From Mycolicibacterium novocastrense (lineage in GTDB: Bacteria; Actinomycetota; Actinomycetes; Mycobacteriales; Mycobacteriaceae), in assembly GCF_001570485.1 (NCBI RefSeq), contig NZ_BCTA01000094.1, positions 39,663 to 103,662 on the forward strand: 64,000 nt of DNA. The letters run 5' to 3'. How positions within the stretch are numbered: the stretch's first letter is position 1; each line of letters opens with the position of its first letter. Below are positions 16,551 to 24,205 of this stretch, in pieces. The notes beneath the pieces were generated by a model. That model was not told where the DNA came from. It searched no databases and worked only from the letters and a program-made list of their open reading frames with translations. A program made the translations under genes and the position numbers.

Positions 16551-18281
16551 TCACTCGACGAGCTTGCCGTCTGCCGACACCGCGCGCATCCTGCTGGCAA
16601 TGTCGGCGGGGATGCCCGCGATCGCTTCGCGCTCGATCCGCCCTGGCCCGGACCACACCAGGTTGACGGTGAGTCGATCGTCGAGTTCCGGGTAGTCCGA
16701 GCGGTTGTGGCAGCCTCGGGTCTCGCGTCGTTCCAGTGCGGTCTCGAGCGTCGCGCGCGCGGCTATGACGCTCGCCTTGAGATCGAACGCGTGGGCGAGA
16801 TCGTGGAAGCCCGCGATGTCGGGGTGCACGCCGACATCGGAAAGCCGCCGTTCGATGTCGTCGAGCTCGGTCAAACCCGTACGCAGCCCGGTTTCGTCAC
16901 GCACCACGCCGGCGTGTTCGGTCATCGCATTGCGCAGCGCGCGCTGCAGGGACCGGACGTTCTCTTGGCCGTTGCGGAGCAGCACTTCGTCGACCTCGTC
17001 GCGGGCCGCGGAAGTTGCAGCGCTACAGCGTAGTTGGGCTCCCAATCCCGACGAGTAGGCGGCGGCCGCCCGTCCGACGATCCGCCCGTAGACCAGCAGC
17101 TCGATCAGCGAATTGCCGCCGAGTCGATTGGCCCCGTGCAGACCGCTTGACGCCTCACCGATCGCGTACAACCCCGTGACGTCCGTGCTGTGGTCTTCGG
17201 GCCGCACCCACACTCCGCCCATCGAATAGTGGGCGGTCGGGGCGATTTCGATCGGCGTGGTGGTGATGTCGAGCAATTGCAGATCCATCAATGTTTGATA
17301 GACGCGCGGAAGCCGCTCCATGATCTGAGTGCGCGGCAGATGCGAGACGTCCAGCCACACCCCGCCGCGAGGGGTGCCGCGGCCCTGCTTGATCTCGGTG
17401 TAGGCGGCGAGCGCGACGCGGTCGCGAGTAGAGAGCTCCATCCGGTCCGGGTCGTAGCGCTTCATGAAGCGCTCGCCGAGATCGTTGCGCAGAATCCCGC
17501 CTTCTCCGCGGGCGGCCTCCGACACCAGCGTCCCGGCCGAGTCCTCGGGTTCGATCAGACCGGACGGATGGAACTGGACGAGTTCGGGATCGCGGATCCG
17601 CCCACCTGCTTCGAGAGCCAATCGGAAAGAGTCCCCGGTGTTCTCGTCCCGCCGCGACGAGGTGCGGCGCCAGATCCGAGTGTGCCCACCTGCAGCGAGA
17701 ATGACCGCGTCGGAGTGGATGGTGTAGCGGGTGCCGTCTCGAAGGTCGAAACCGTACGCGCCGAAGATCGTGTTGTCCCGAACGAGTAGGCGGGTGATGT
17801 AGGCGGAGTCGAGGATCGGAATCGCGAGCTGTGTTGCCCTTTTGACCAGCGTGCGTTGCAGTTCCAGCCCGGTGTAGTCACCGGCGAACGCGGTGCGGCG
17901 GAAGGTGTGGGCGCCGAAGAACCGTTGAGAGATCCGTCCGTCCTGCTCGCGGGCGAACGTCATACCGAAGCGCTCCAGGTCCCGGATCGATTCGGCCGCA
18001 CCCTCGGTCACGATCTGCACCGTGGCCGGATCGGCGAGCAGATAGCTTTCGGTCAGTGTGTCGGCCGCGTGCTGCTGCCAAGTGTCCTGGGGATCCATCG
18101 TGCCCAGCGCCGCATTGATGCCTCCGGCGGCCAAGGTGGTGTGGGCGTCGCCGATGGGCCGCTTGCCGATGAGGAGAACATCGCTACCTCGCTCCGCCAA
18201 CTCGATCGCAGCACGCAGACCCGCGCCGCCGGTTCCTATCACCAGGACTGAGGTCGCGATCTGCCGCTCTGCGCCGGTCAT
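16551..18281 (-). CDS. Fumarate reductase/L-aspartate oxidase-like FAD flavoprotein
   Basis: The 576-residue protein has the FAD motif VLVIGTGGAGLRAAIELAER, the HTTLAAGGINAALG segment, the catalytic region QFHPSGL, the cofactor-linked motif APTAHYSMGGVWV and the C-terminal GLHGANRLGGNSL. A TRGCHNRSDYPELD-like end is shared with SdhA, FrdA and NadB. No iron-sulfur or membrane anchor subunit gene is adjacent, so it is not a standard SDH operon. A soluble fumarate reductase or aspartate-oxidase-like enzyme fits better. Start ATG 18281. Convergent with the LuxR gene with zero spacer. Confidence 0.82.
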   Translation of the reverse strand: MTGAERQIATSVLVIGTGGAGLRAAIELAERGSDVLLIGKRPIGDAHTTLAAGGINAALGTMDPQDTWQQHAADTLTESYLLADPATVQIVTEGAAESIRDLERFGMTFAREQDGRISQRFFGAHTFRRTAFAGDYTGLELQRTLVKRATQLAIPILDSAYITRLLVRDNTIFGAYGFDLRDGTRYTIHSDAVILAAGGHTRIWRRTSSRRDENTGDSFRLALEAGGRIRDPELVQFHPSGLIEPEDSAGTLVSEAARGEGGILRNDLGERFMKRYDPDRMELSTRDRVALAAYTEIKQGRGTPRGGVWLDVSHLPRTQIMERLPRVYQTLMDLQLLDITTTPIEIAPTAHYSMGGVWVRPEDHSTDVTGLYAIGEASSGLHGANRLGGNSLIELLVYGRIVGRAAAAYSSGLGAQLRCSAATSAARDEVDEVLLRNGQENVRSLQRALRNAMTEHAGVVRDETGLRTGLTELDDIERRLSDVGVHPDIAGFHDLAHAFDLKASVIAARATLETALERRETRGCHNRSDYPELDDRLTVNLVWSGPGRIEREAIAGIPADIASRMRAVSADGKLVE

Positions 18282-18350
18282 GTCGACAAGAACGGATGGC
18301 CGCCGACCGAATCATCCGCGGACTTCGTAGACCCCGGCGACCACGGGCGT

Positions 18351-18360
18351 TCAAGGGTTC
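18351..18360 (+). promoter_or_regulatory. TCAAGGGTTC element upstream of the nitroreductase
   Basis: The 10-mer TCAAGGGTTC occurs here, 85 nt before the nitroreductase ATG, and again at 19146-19155 upstream of the ECF sigma factor. It could be a -35-type element shared by the two units, but no common -10 is obvious. Confidence 0.3.
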
Positions 18361-18444
18361 GGCCGATCGCCGATCAAGCGAGGCTTGAAGCACAGCCGAA
18401 AGGCGTGGTCACGAAAGGCGTGATCTTCAGAAAGCGGAGGAGCC

Positions 18445-19110
18445 ATGGACGTCTACGACGCAGTCAAGAGCAGACGGGCGGTGCGGGGCTTCACCGACGA
18501 ACCCGTCCCCTTGGAGGTGCTCGAGCGTGTGCTCGACGCCGCCAGGTGGTCACCGTCGGGGTCCAACCTGCAGCCGTGGCGGATCTACGTCGTGACCGGC
18601 GAACCGCTGGAGCGGCTCAAGAAGCTCGCCACGGAGCGGGTGGCCGCGGGAGACCCGTGGGATGAGCGCGAGTACCAGCTGTACCCGCCAGAGCTGAAAT
18701 CCCCCTACGGTGAACGCCGATCGGCGTTCGGCAGGGAGCGCTACAGCGCACTGGGCATCGAGCGCGAGGACTGGGAGGCCCGGCAGCGGGCCGCGATCGC
18801 GAACTGGGACTGCTTCGGCGCCCCCGCGGCCCTGTTCTGCTACATCGACCGCGATCTCGGCCGGCCGCAGTGGGCGGATCTGGGGATGTACCTGCAGACC
18901 GTGATGCTGCTCCTGCGCGCCGAGGGTCTGCACAGCTGTCCGCAGATGGCCTGGTCCCAGGTCCGTGAGACCGTCGCGGACGCCGTACAACCGCCCGACG
19001 AGCTCATGTTGTTCTGCGGTATGTCGATCGGCTACCAGGACCCCGACGAGAGCTATATCCGCACGGGCCGGGCCCCGCTCGAGGAGACCGTCAGCTTCGT
19101 CGGCGACTGA
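18445..19110 (+). CDS. Nitroreductase-family FMN oxidoreductase
   Basis: The 221-residue protein is a nitroreductase-fold flavoprotein: SRRAVRGFTDEPVPLEVLER and AARWSPSGSNLQPWRIYVVT carry the FMN phosphate contacts, and GLHSCPQMAWSQ lies near the C-terminus. It probably reduces nitro compounds, quinones or enals with NAD(P)H. ATG 18445 follows a GGAGG ribosome site by about 4 nt. It is divergent from the flavoprotein at 16551-18281 and sits just upstream of the sigma-factor operon, with which it shares the TCAAGGGTTC element. Confidence 0.88.
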   Translation: MDVYDAVKSRRAVRGFTDEPVPLEVLERVLDAARWSPSGSNLQPWRIYVVTGEPLERLKKLATERVAAGDPWDEREYQLYPPELKSPYGERRSAFGRERYSALGIEREDWEARQRAAIANWDCFGAPAALFCYIDRDLGRPQWADLGMYLQTVMLLLRAEGLHSCPQMAWSQVRETVADAVQPPDELMLFCGMSIGYQDPDESYIRTGRAPLEETVSFVGD

Positions 19111-19145
19111 CCCACTACGGACTACGGACCGTGGACTACGGGTTC

Positions 19146-19155
19146 TCAAGGGTTC
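19146..19155 (+). promoter_or_regulatory. TCAAGGGTTC element upstream of the sigma-factor operon
   Basis: This is the second copy of the 10-mer found at 18351-18360. It lies 60 nt upstream of the sigma-factor ATG. If it is a -35-type signal, the sigma factor could recognise its own promoter and that of the nitroreductase, which is only a hypothesis. Confidence 0.3.
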
Positions 19156-19215
19156 CATTTGCCTGAGCGGCGACGAGCGTGAGGTGTGACACCCGCGACT
19201 CGAGGAGACCGGATC

Positions 19216-19824
19216 ATGACCATCACGTCCCTTCCCACCAGGACCGCCCCGGACCCAGAACTCGCCGCGCGGTTCACGCGCGACGTTCAACCCCTGTTCG
19301 AGGTACTGGCGCGGGGAGCGCGCCGGTTGGCCCGCAATGACGCGGATGCCGAGGACCTGCTCCAGGATGCGCTCCTGCACGCCTACAGCGGGTTCGAGTC
19401 CTTCCGGGAGGGCAGCAACCTCAAGGCGTGGCTGTTCCGCATCCTCCACAACCGCTGGGTCAGCGCGCACCGCTGCAAACAACGCCGCGTGACCGAGGTC
19501 CCGGCGGACAACATGACCGAAGCCGAATTGTTCGATTGCGCCGCACACCAACCCGGCGCACTGCGGTCGGCGGAAGCCGAGGTGCTCGACACCCTGCCCC
19601 ACGGCGACGTCAAAGCCGCGATGGCCGCAATGCCGGACGGCTTCCGCGAGGTTCTCTACTACGCCGACGTCGAGGGATACACCTACGCCGAGACGGCGAA
19701 GATCCTCGACATCCCGATGGGCACCGTGATGTCGCGGATCTCGCGTGCCAGGCAGCGACTGCGCGTCGCGCTGGCCCACCTCGCCCACGACCCCGCAGAA
19801 ACCCTCGAACACTGCATCGCCTGA
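19216..19824 (+). CDS. ECF-type RNA polymerase sigma factor
   Basis: The 202-residue protein has a sigma-70 region 2 (DADAEDLLQDALLHAYSGF and NLKAWLFRILHNRWVSAHR) and region 4 (LYYADVEGYTYAETAKILDI then PMGTVMSRISRARQRLRVAL). This is the RpoE/SigH-SigE group of ECF factors. ATG 19216 follows a GAGGAG site; the GTG at 19186 is in frame but has no ribosome site. No anti-sigma gene follows. Instead an SDR gene begins 14 nt downstream, then a cupin and a ThuA-like gene. How its activity is controlled is therefore unclear. Confidence 0.9.
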   Translation: MTITSLPTRTAPDPELAARFTRDVQPLFEVLARGARRLARNDADAEDLLQDALLHAYSGFESFREGSNLKAWLFRILHNRWVSAHRCKQRRVTEVPADNMTEAELFDCAAHQPGALRSAEAEVLDTLPHGDVKAAMAAMPDGFREVLYYADVEGYTYAETAKILDIPMGTVMSRISRARQRLRVALAHLAHDPAETLEHCIA

Positions 19825-19837
19825 CTGGAGAACACCA

Positions 19838-20560
19838 ATGGAGTTGGCCTACAAGAACGCATTGATCACCGGTGGCACAGCCGGGATCGGGCTCGCCTGT
19901 GCGCGGCTGTTCGCGCGCGAGGGAGCCGCGGTGATCATCACCGGTCGAGACGGCAAACGAGGGGAGCGGGCCGCATCCGGTATCGACGGCAACGTGCGCT
20001 TCGTCCGGACCGACCTCTCGGACATGGATTCGGTCGCATCGCTGCTCGAGCAGGCCGGCGACGTCGACATCCTGGTCAACAACGCCGCCGCTTTTCCCGC
20101 GGCGACCACCGTCGATCAGCAGGTCGGCGCGTTCGAGCTGACCTTCGACACCAACGTGCGTGGTTCGTACTTTCTGGCGGCGGGTCTGGTCCCGGGAATG
20201 CTGCAGCGAAGACACGGTTCAATCGTCAACGTCACCACGATGGTCGCGTCCAAAGGCGTGCCGGGAGCCGGGGTCTACAGCGCATCCAAGGCCGCCATCG
20301 AGTCGCTGACCCGTACGTGGGCCGCTGAGTTCGGCCCTGGTGGCGTTCGTGTCAACAGCGTCGCTCCCGGACCGACGAAAACCGAAGGGGTCGAGGCTGA
20401 ATGGGGTGAGACCAATGAAGAGTTCGGCCGCGCGCTGCCCCTGGGGCGCACGGCGAAGCCCAGGGAGATCGCCGAGGCGGTGCTGTTTCTGGCCTCACCG
20501 CGCGCGAGCTTCATCACCGGCTCGGTATTGCACGTCGACGGTGGCGGCTCGGCCACATGA
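19838..20560 (+). CDS. SDR-family oxidoreductase
   Basis: The 240-residue classical short-chain dehydrogenase has ALITGGTAGIGLACARLFAR for NAD(P) binding, the structural NNAA motif (DILVNNAAAFP) and the catalytic YSASKAA preceded by NVTTMV. The C-terminal FLASPRASFITGSVLHVDGG is typical of the family. The ATG at 19838 follows a CTGGAGAA ribosome site. It is the second gene of the sigma-factor operon; the substrate is unknown. Confidence 0.9.
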   Translation: MELAYKNALITGGTAGIGLACARLFAREGAAVIITGRDGKRGERAASGIDGNVRFVRTDLSDMDSVASLLEQAGDVDILVNNAAAFPAATTVDQQVGAFELTFDTNVRGSYFLAAGLVPGMLQRRHGSIVNVTTMVASKGVPGAGVYSASKAAIESLTRTWAAEFGPGGVRVNSVAPGPTKTEGVEAEWGETNEEFGRALPLGRTAKPREIAEAVLFLASPRASFITGSVLHVDGGGSAT

Positions 20561-20590
20561 CCCATCCAAAACGACCGTAGGAGAACGACA

Positions 20591-21016
20591 ATGACCGAAA
20601 ATCAGGACACTTCGTGGGAGAACGCCCTGACCGTTGTGCAGGGGGCGCAACCGCCGTTCATCCCCGCGGACGCACACGCCATGACCGTCGTGATCGATTA
20701 CCCGCCGGGGAGTCCCGGTGCCCCGCCACACCGGCACCCCGGTGGTCCCGCGTTCGGATATGTGCTCGAAGGCGAGATGTTGTTCGAGCTGGAAGGCCAA
20801 CCGCCGCGGGTGATCCGGGCCGGCGAGGCGTTCTGGGAACCCGGCGGTGACGTCATCCACTACTCCGACGCCAACAACCGCGACGACACGCGCTGCCGGT
20901 TCACCGTGACGATGCTCTGCGCTCCGGATCAGCCGATGCTGGTACTGGTCGACGAAGCAGAACTCGCAGCGCGCAAGCATCTTCGGGTGCCCGCCGAGTC
21001 CGCTGTGCAGGAGTGA
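20591..21016 (+). CDS. Cupin-domain protein
   Basis: This is a 141-residue single-domain cupin. The first motif is PGAPPHRHPGGPAFGYVLEGE and the second is GEAFWEPGGDVIHYSDANN, supplying His and Glu metal ligands. Small cupins of this kind are isomerases, dioxygenases or ligand sensors. It lies in the sigma-factor operon, 30 nt after the SDR with a GTAGGAGAA ribosome site, and 6 nt before the ThuA-like gene. It could sense a small molecule for the operon, which is speculation. Confidence 0.87.
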   Translation: MTENQDTSWENALTVVQGAQPPFIPADAHAMTVVIDYPPGSPGAPPHRHPGGPAFGYVLEGEMLFELEGQPPRVIRAGEAFWEPGGDVIHYSDANNRDDTRCRFTVTMLCAPDQPMLVLVDEAELAARKHLRVPAESAVQE

Positions 21017-21022
21017 ACTCCG

Positions 21023-21889
21023 ATGTCAAAAATCCTGTTGCAGACGACGATCTGTGCTCACCCCGAAGATTGGGACGTCTCGAGGTTTTCGCTGTTGGCC
21101 GACGAATTGCGCGCCGCAGGCCACGAGGTCCTCACACGCAACCGGGTCGACGGAGACGACGATCCGGTGCTCAGCCACCTCGACCGGCTCGGCTACGACC
21201 AGCTGTGGCTGATGGCCGTCGATGTCGGAAGCGGGTTGACCGCAGCCGAAGCCGCGGCGATCATGCGGTTTCGCTACGCCGGCGGTGGCGTGCTCACCGC
21301 GCGGGACCACCAGGACCTCGGCTGTTGTCTCAATCGGCTCGGTTCGCTCGGCCTTGTCAACGAGTTTCACGACGCCACAATCGATCCGGAGACGATGTGC
21401 GATGACCGAGACACCCCTGCCATCTCGTGGCCCAACTACCACTCCGGGGCCAACGGGGACTACCAGCGGGTGTTGACGTCCGAGCCGGCTCACGAGCTGC
21501 TTCGCACCGGGTGCACCGACAGCGGGCGGATCGAGTGGTTCCCCGCGCACCCGCACGAAGGGCTGGTCTCGGCGGACGGCGTGCCGAATGCCACCGTGCT
21601 CGCGCAAGGCCGGAGCGCGACAACCGGACGGGTGTTCAACCTCGCGGTTCTGCTCGACGGGGAACGCGCGCCGGATGGCAGGCCGATGGGCCGGGCCGTC
21701 GCCGAGTCGACGTTTCATCACTTCGCCGACTACAACTGGGATATCGACTGCGGCGCACCATCGTTCGTGACCGAGCGGCCCGGCTCGCAGATCAAGGAGG
21801 ATCCGTCGCGGCTGGATGCGTTCAAGGACTATGTCCGCAACGTCGCTGCGTGGTTGCATCCCGCCGCGCGGGTGGCGGTGGCCGGCTGA
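21023..21889 (+). CDS. ThuA/GATase-like hypothetical protein
   Basis: The 288-residue protein begins MSKILLQTTICAHPEDWDV and contains a flavodoxin-like alpha/beta pattern (YDQLWLMAVDVGSG, YAGGGVLTARDHQDLGCC) reminiscent of class I glutamine-amidotransferase/ThuA folds. The Cys-containing turn DLGCCLNRLG and several conserved-looking His residues (HPHEG, FHHFADYN) could form a site. I do not recognise a named family. It is the last gene of the sigma-factor operon and ends at a hairpin repeat. Confidence 0.6.
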   Translation: MSKILLQTTICAHPEDWDVSRFSLLADELRAAGHEVLTRNRVDGDDDPVLSHLDRLGYDQLWLMAVDVGSGLTAAEAAAIMRFRYAGGGVLTARDHQDLGCCLNRLGSLGLVNEFHDATIDPETMCDDRDTPAISWPNYHSGANGDYQRVLTSEPAHELLRTGCTDSGRIEWFPAHPHEGLVSADGVPNATVLAQGRSATTGRVFNLAVLLDGERAPDGRPMGRAVAESTFHHFADYNWDIDCGAPSFVTERPGSQIKEDPSRLDAFKDYVRNVAAWLHPAARVAVAG

Positions 21890-21902
21890 GGCCCCTCAGG
21901 CG

Positions 21903-21965
21903 CCGCGAGCGACCGCGGAATGTCGCCAAAGCGCGGCGTGTCCGGGCGCAAACACGGTCGCTCGC
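21903..21965. repeat. Intergenic hairpin repeat, copy B
   Basis: CCGCGAGCGACCG at 21903-21915 is identical to the left arm of copy A. GCGAGCGACCG pairs with CGGTCGCTCGC at 21955-21965 over 11 bp. The loop again contains GCGGCGTGTC. It lies between two convergent genes and may terminate both. Confidence 0.8.
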
Positions 21966-21976
21966 CCCAGGGGTGG

Positions 21977-22642
21977 TCAGCGCTTGCGGGCGCCTGCGCC
22001 GTAGATGATGTCGCTGCGGTCGGCGTCCCAATGGTTGCGGAAGACGACGTCGGAGATGGGCCGTCGGCGCACCGGGCCGTGCCTGCCGCGCGGCCAGCCC
22101 ACGACGATGTGCCCGGCCAGCGCCCACTCGTCCGGCACCCCTACCGCCCCCCGGATCAGCGCCTCCCCGTCGTAGGACGCCCAGCTGGTGAAGCACGCGC
22201 CGAGACCCTGCGCGCGGGCCGCGAGGTAGAAGTTCTGCATCGCGGGAAAGATCGAGCCGCCCTGCAGGAACTCGGACGAGAACTCGTTGCGGAATGCGGT
22301 GAAGAGCACCGAAATGAGTTCGCCTGCGCGGTCGTGGAGTTCGTACGTGGCGCGGTTGTTGCGGGCGGCCCGGCTGTGGTCGTCATCGGCGGGCCGGCTC
22401 ATGCCGTAGATCGACTCGATCGACCGCAGCGCCGCCTGAGCCGCCTGCGCGACGACGGCCCGCTGTTCGGGCGAGTCCAGCACGACGAACCGCCACAGCT
22501 GGGCGTTGGCGCCGTTGGGAGCCCAGGTCGCGGCCTCCAGGCAGCGGTCAAGCGTGGCCGCGTCGACCGGCTCGTCGGTGAACCGGCGGATCGCCCGCGC
22601 GGTGGCCAGCGTCTCCCAGACATCGTTGGTGGGCTGCGGCAT
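21977..22642 (-). CDS. Nitroreductase-family protein
   Basis: This 221-residue nitroreductase-fold protein has TARAIRRFTDEPVDAATLDR and ATWAPNGANAQLWRFVVLD for FMN binding, and AARAQGLGACFTSWASYDGE near the end. I chose ATG 22642 (MPQPTNDVWETL), which has a GGAGGAG site directly upstream; the longer frame reads through the operator region. It is divergent from the SnoaL-like gene, and the paired operators at 22714-22747 lie between them, so it probably belongs to the TetR-controlled set. The substrate is unknown. Confidence 0.87.
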   Translation of the reverse strand: MPQPTNDVWETLATARAIRRFTDEPVDAATLDRCLEAATWAPNGANAQLWRFVVLDSPEQRAVVAQAAQAALRSIESIYGMSRPADDDHSRAARNNRATYELHDRAGELISVLFTAFRNEFSSEFLQGGSIFPAMQNFYLAARAQGLGACFTSWASYDGEALIRGAVGVPDEWALAGHIVVGWPRGRHGPVRRRPISDVVFRNHWDADRSDIIYGAGARKR

Positions 22643-22713
22643 GCTCCTCCGTTCGGCGGTCCTGCTCCTGCCCGTCGACCTTAGCGGGAAGGACCGGCGC
22701 GTTGAGGGAATGC

Positions 22714-22747
22714 TATACGATCGTATAACGTGCTGTACGCCCGTATA
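22714..22747. promoter_or_regulatory. Paired TetR-type operators, site 1
   Basis: TATACGATCGTATA (22714-22727) is a perfect palindrome and TGTACGCCCGTATA (22734-22747) a near copy, with centres 20 bp apart. They lie between the divergent nitroreductase and SnoaL-like starts. They match the palindromes at 25438, 29727, 31844 and 34718. Confidence 0.75.
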
Positions 22748-22770
22748 AGACGCCACGGAAGGGGCCCGCC

Positions 22771-23328
22771 ATGACCACCGCCGACGATCTCGACCAGCTG
22801 CGCAGCCGGCTGCAGTACGTCGAGGACAGGATCGCGATCCTGGACTGCGTGATGAATCAGGCCCGCGGCCACGACCGTCACGACGCCGAACTCATGTCGA
22901 GTGTCTACTTCTCCGACGGCGTCGACGAACACGGTCCCGTGGTGAAGGTCGGAGCCGAGTACGCCGAATACGCCAACACCGCACACAGCGCGGTGTTCGA
23001 GGATCACCTGCACAACATCACCACCCACACCTGTGAAATCGACGGTGACGTCGCCCATGCCGAGAGTTACGTGATGGGCTCGATGCGGGCCAAGGGGGGC
23101 AAGGTGGTCGCGCTGATGGGCGGGCGCTACCTCGACCGCCTCGAACGCCGTGACGATGAGTGGAAGATCGCGCTGCGGCGCTGCACGATCGAATGGATGA
23201 TGCAGGGCGACTCGTCGGTGCTGGCGTCCGGTGCGGTGAAGGGCTTCATCAAGGGCAGGTGGGATCGGACCGACCTGTCCTACGCCCGGCCGCTGCAGAT
23301 GGACAGCGAACCCGTCGACCGGTGGTGA
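22771..23328 (+). CDS. SnoaL-like/NTF2-fold protein
   Basis: The 185-residue protein has the layout of SnoaL-like NTF2-fold proteins: a helical start (DDLDQLRSRLQYVEDRIAIL), then acidic and aromatic strands such as YFSDGVDEHGPVV and a His-rich stretch HLHNITTHTCEIDGDVAHAE. Members act as isomerases, dehydratases or small hydrolases in steroid, terpene and polyketide pathways. ATG 22771 follows a GGAAGGGG ribosome site. It begins the unit that includes the SDR at 23336 and is led by operator site 1. Confidence 0.82.
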   Translation: MTTADDLDQLRSRLQYVEDRIAILDCVMNQARGHDRHDAELMSSVYFSDGVDEHGPVVKVGAEYAEYANTAHSAVFEDHLHNITTHTCEIDGDVAHAESYVMGSMRAKGGKVVALMGGRYLDRLERRDDEWKIALRRCTIEWMMQGDSSVLASGAVKGFIKGRWDRTDLSYARPLQMDSEPVDRW

Positions 23329-23335
23329 GGCGGTG

Positions 23336-24124
23336 ATGCACCTGGCCGGGCGGGTCGCGCTGATCACCGGCGGCGGGTCGGGTATCGGACGGGCTGCAGC
23401 TCAACGCCTTTCGGCCGAAGGTATGCGCGTCTGCGTGCTCGACATCGACGGCGACGCCGCGCGTGCGGTGGCCGAGCCGCTCGGAGGGATGTCGCTGACG
23501 TGCGACGTCGCCGACGCCGACCAGGTGGCGACGGCGTTCGCACAGTGCCTCGAGGAACTCGGCGGGCTCGACCTCGCGTTGCTGAACGCCGGGATCACCG
23601 TGCGGTGGTCGGGTGACATCGGCACACTCGATCTGGCCGAGTACCGGAAATCGTTGGGCGTGAACCTCGACGGTGTGGTGTACGGGGTGGTCAACGCGGT
23701 GCGCACGATGCGGACCCTGGGCGAGGGCGACCGTGCGATCCTGGCCACCGCGTCGCTCGCCGGACTCATGCCGTGGCATCCCGACCCGGTGTACTCGCTC
23801 GGCAAGCACGCCGTCGTCGGGTTGATGCGCTCGGTCGCTCCGGGCCTCGCCGGCGAGCACATCGCGGTGCACACCATCTGCCCGGGCATCACAGAAACCG
23901 GCGCCCTCGGGGACCGGCGGGCGCTGGTCGAGGGCATCGGAGTGCCGGTGATGGAGCCGGAAGCCAGCGCGGACGCCGTCGTCGCGGCGGCGACGGCGCC
24001 ACTTGACGCCAGCGGGTCATGCTGGGTCGTCCAGCACGGAACCGACCCGTGGCCAATGCAATTCACCGAACTCGACACGCCCGACAATCGGCTCAACGTG
24101 CCGGCGAGGCGCTCCCGACGCTGA
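23336..24124 (+). CDS. SDR-family oxidoreductase
   Basis: The 262-residue classical SDR has VALITGGGSGIGRAAAQRLS, the catalytic YSLGKHAVVG, and the upstream serine in ATASLAGLMPW. The NNAG segment is LLNAGITVRW. ATG 23336 is preferred because of a nearby GAGG, with GTG 23333 as an alternative. It lies 7 nt after the SnoaL-like gene and is surely co-transcribed. A hydroxyl dehydrogenase role in the catabolic cluster is likely but the substrate is unknown. Confidence 0.88.
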   Translation: MHLAGRVALITGGGSGIGRAAAQRLSAEGMRVCVLDIDGDAARAVAEPLGGMSLTCDVADADQVATAFAQCLEELGGLDLALLNAGITVRWSGDIGTLDLAEYRKSLGVNLDGVVYGVVNAVRTMRTLGEGDRAILATASLAGLMPWHPDPVYSLGKHAVVGLMRSVAPGLAGEHIAVHTICPGITETGALGDRRALVEGIGVPVMEPEASADAVVAAATAPLDASGSCWVVQHGTDPWPMQFTELDTPDNRLNVPARRSRR

Positions 24125-24131
24125 TCACCGC

Positions 24132-24195
24132 GCGCCGATTGTGCGTCCTGCGACGGGTTTCCGGCGTGTCGCGTAGCTGAACGCACAGTCGGCGC
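24132..24195. repeat. Intergenic hairpin repeat, copy C
   Basis: GCGCCGATTGTGCGT (24132-24146) pairs with ACGCACAGTCGGCGC (24181-24195) over 15 bp with one mismatch. The loop has CCGGCGTGTCGCGT, the motif shared with copies A, B and D. It lies between convergent genes and is a candidate bidirectional terminator. Confidence 0.8.
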
Positions 24196-24205
24196 ACTGA
24201 AGGCC

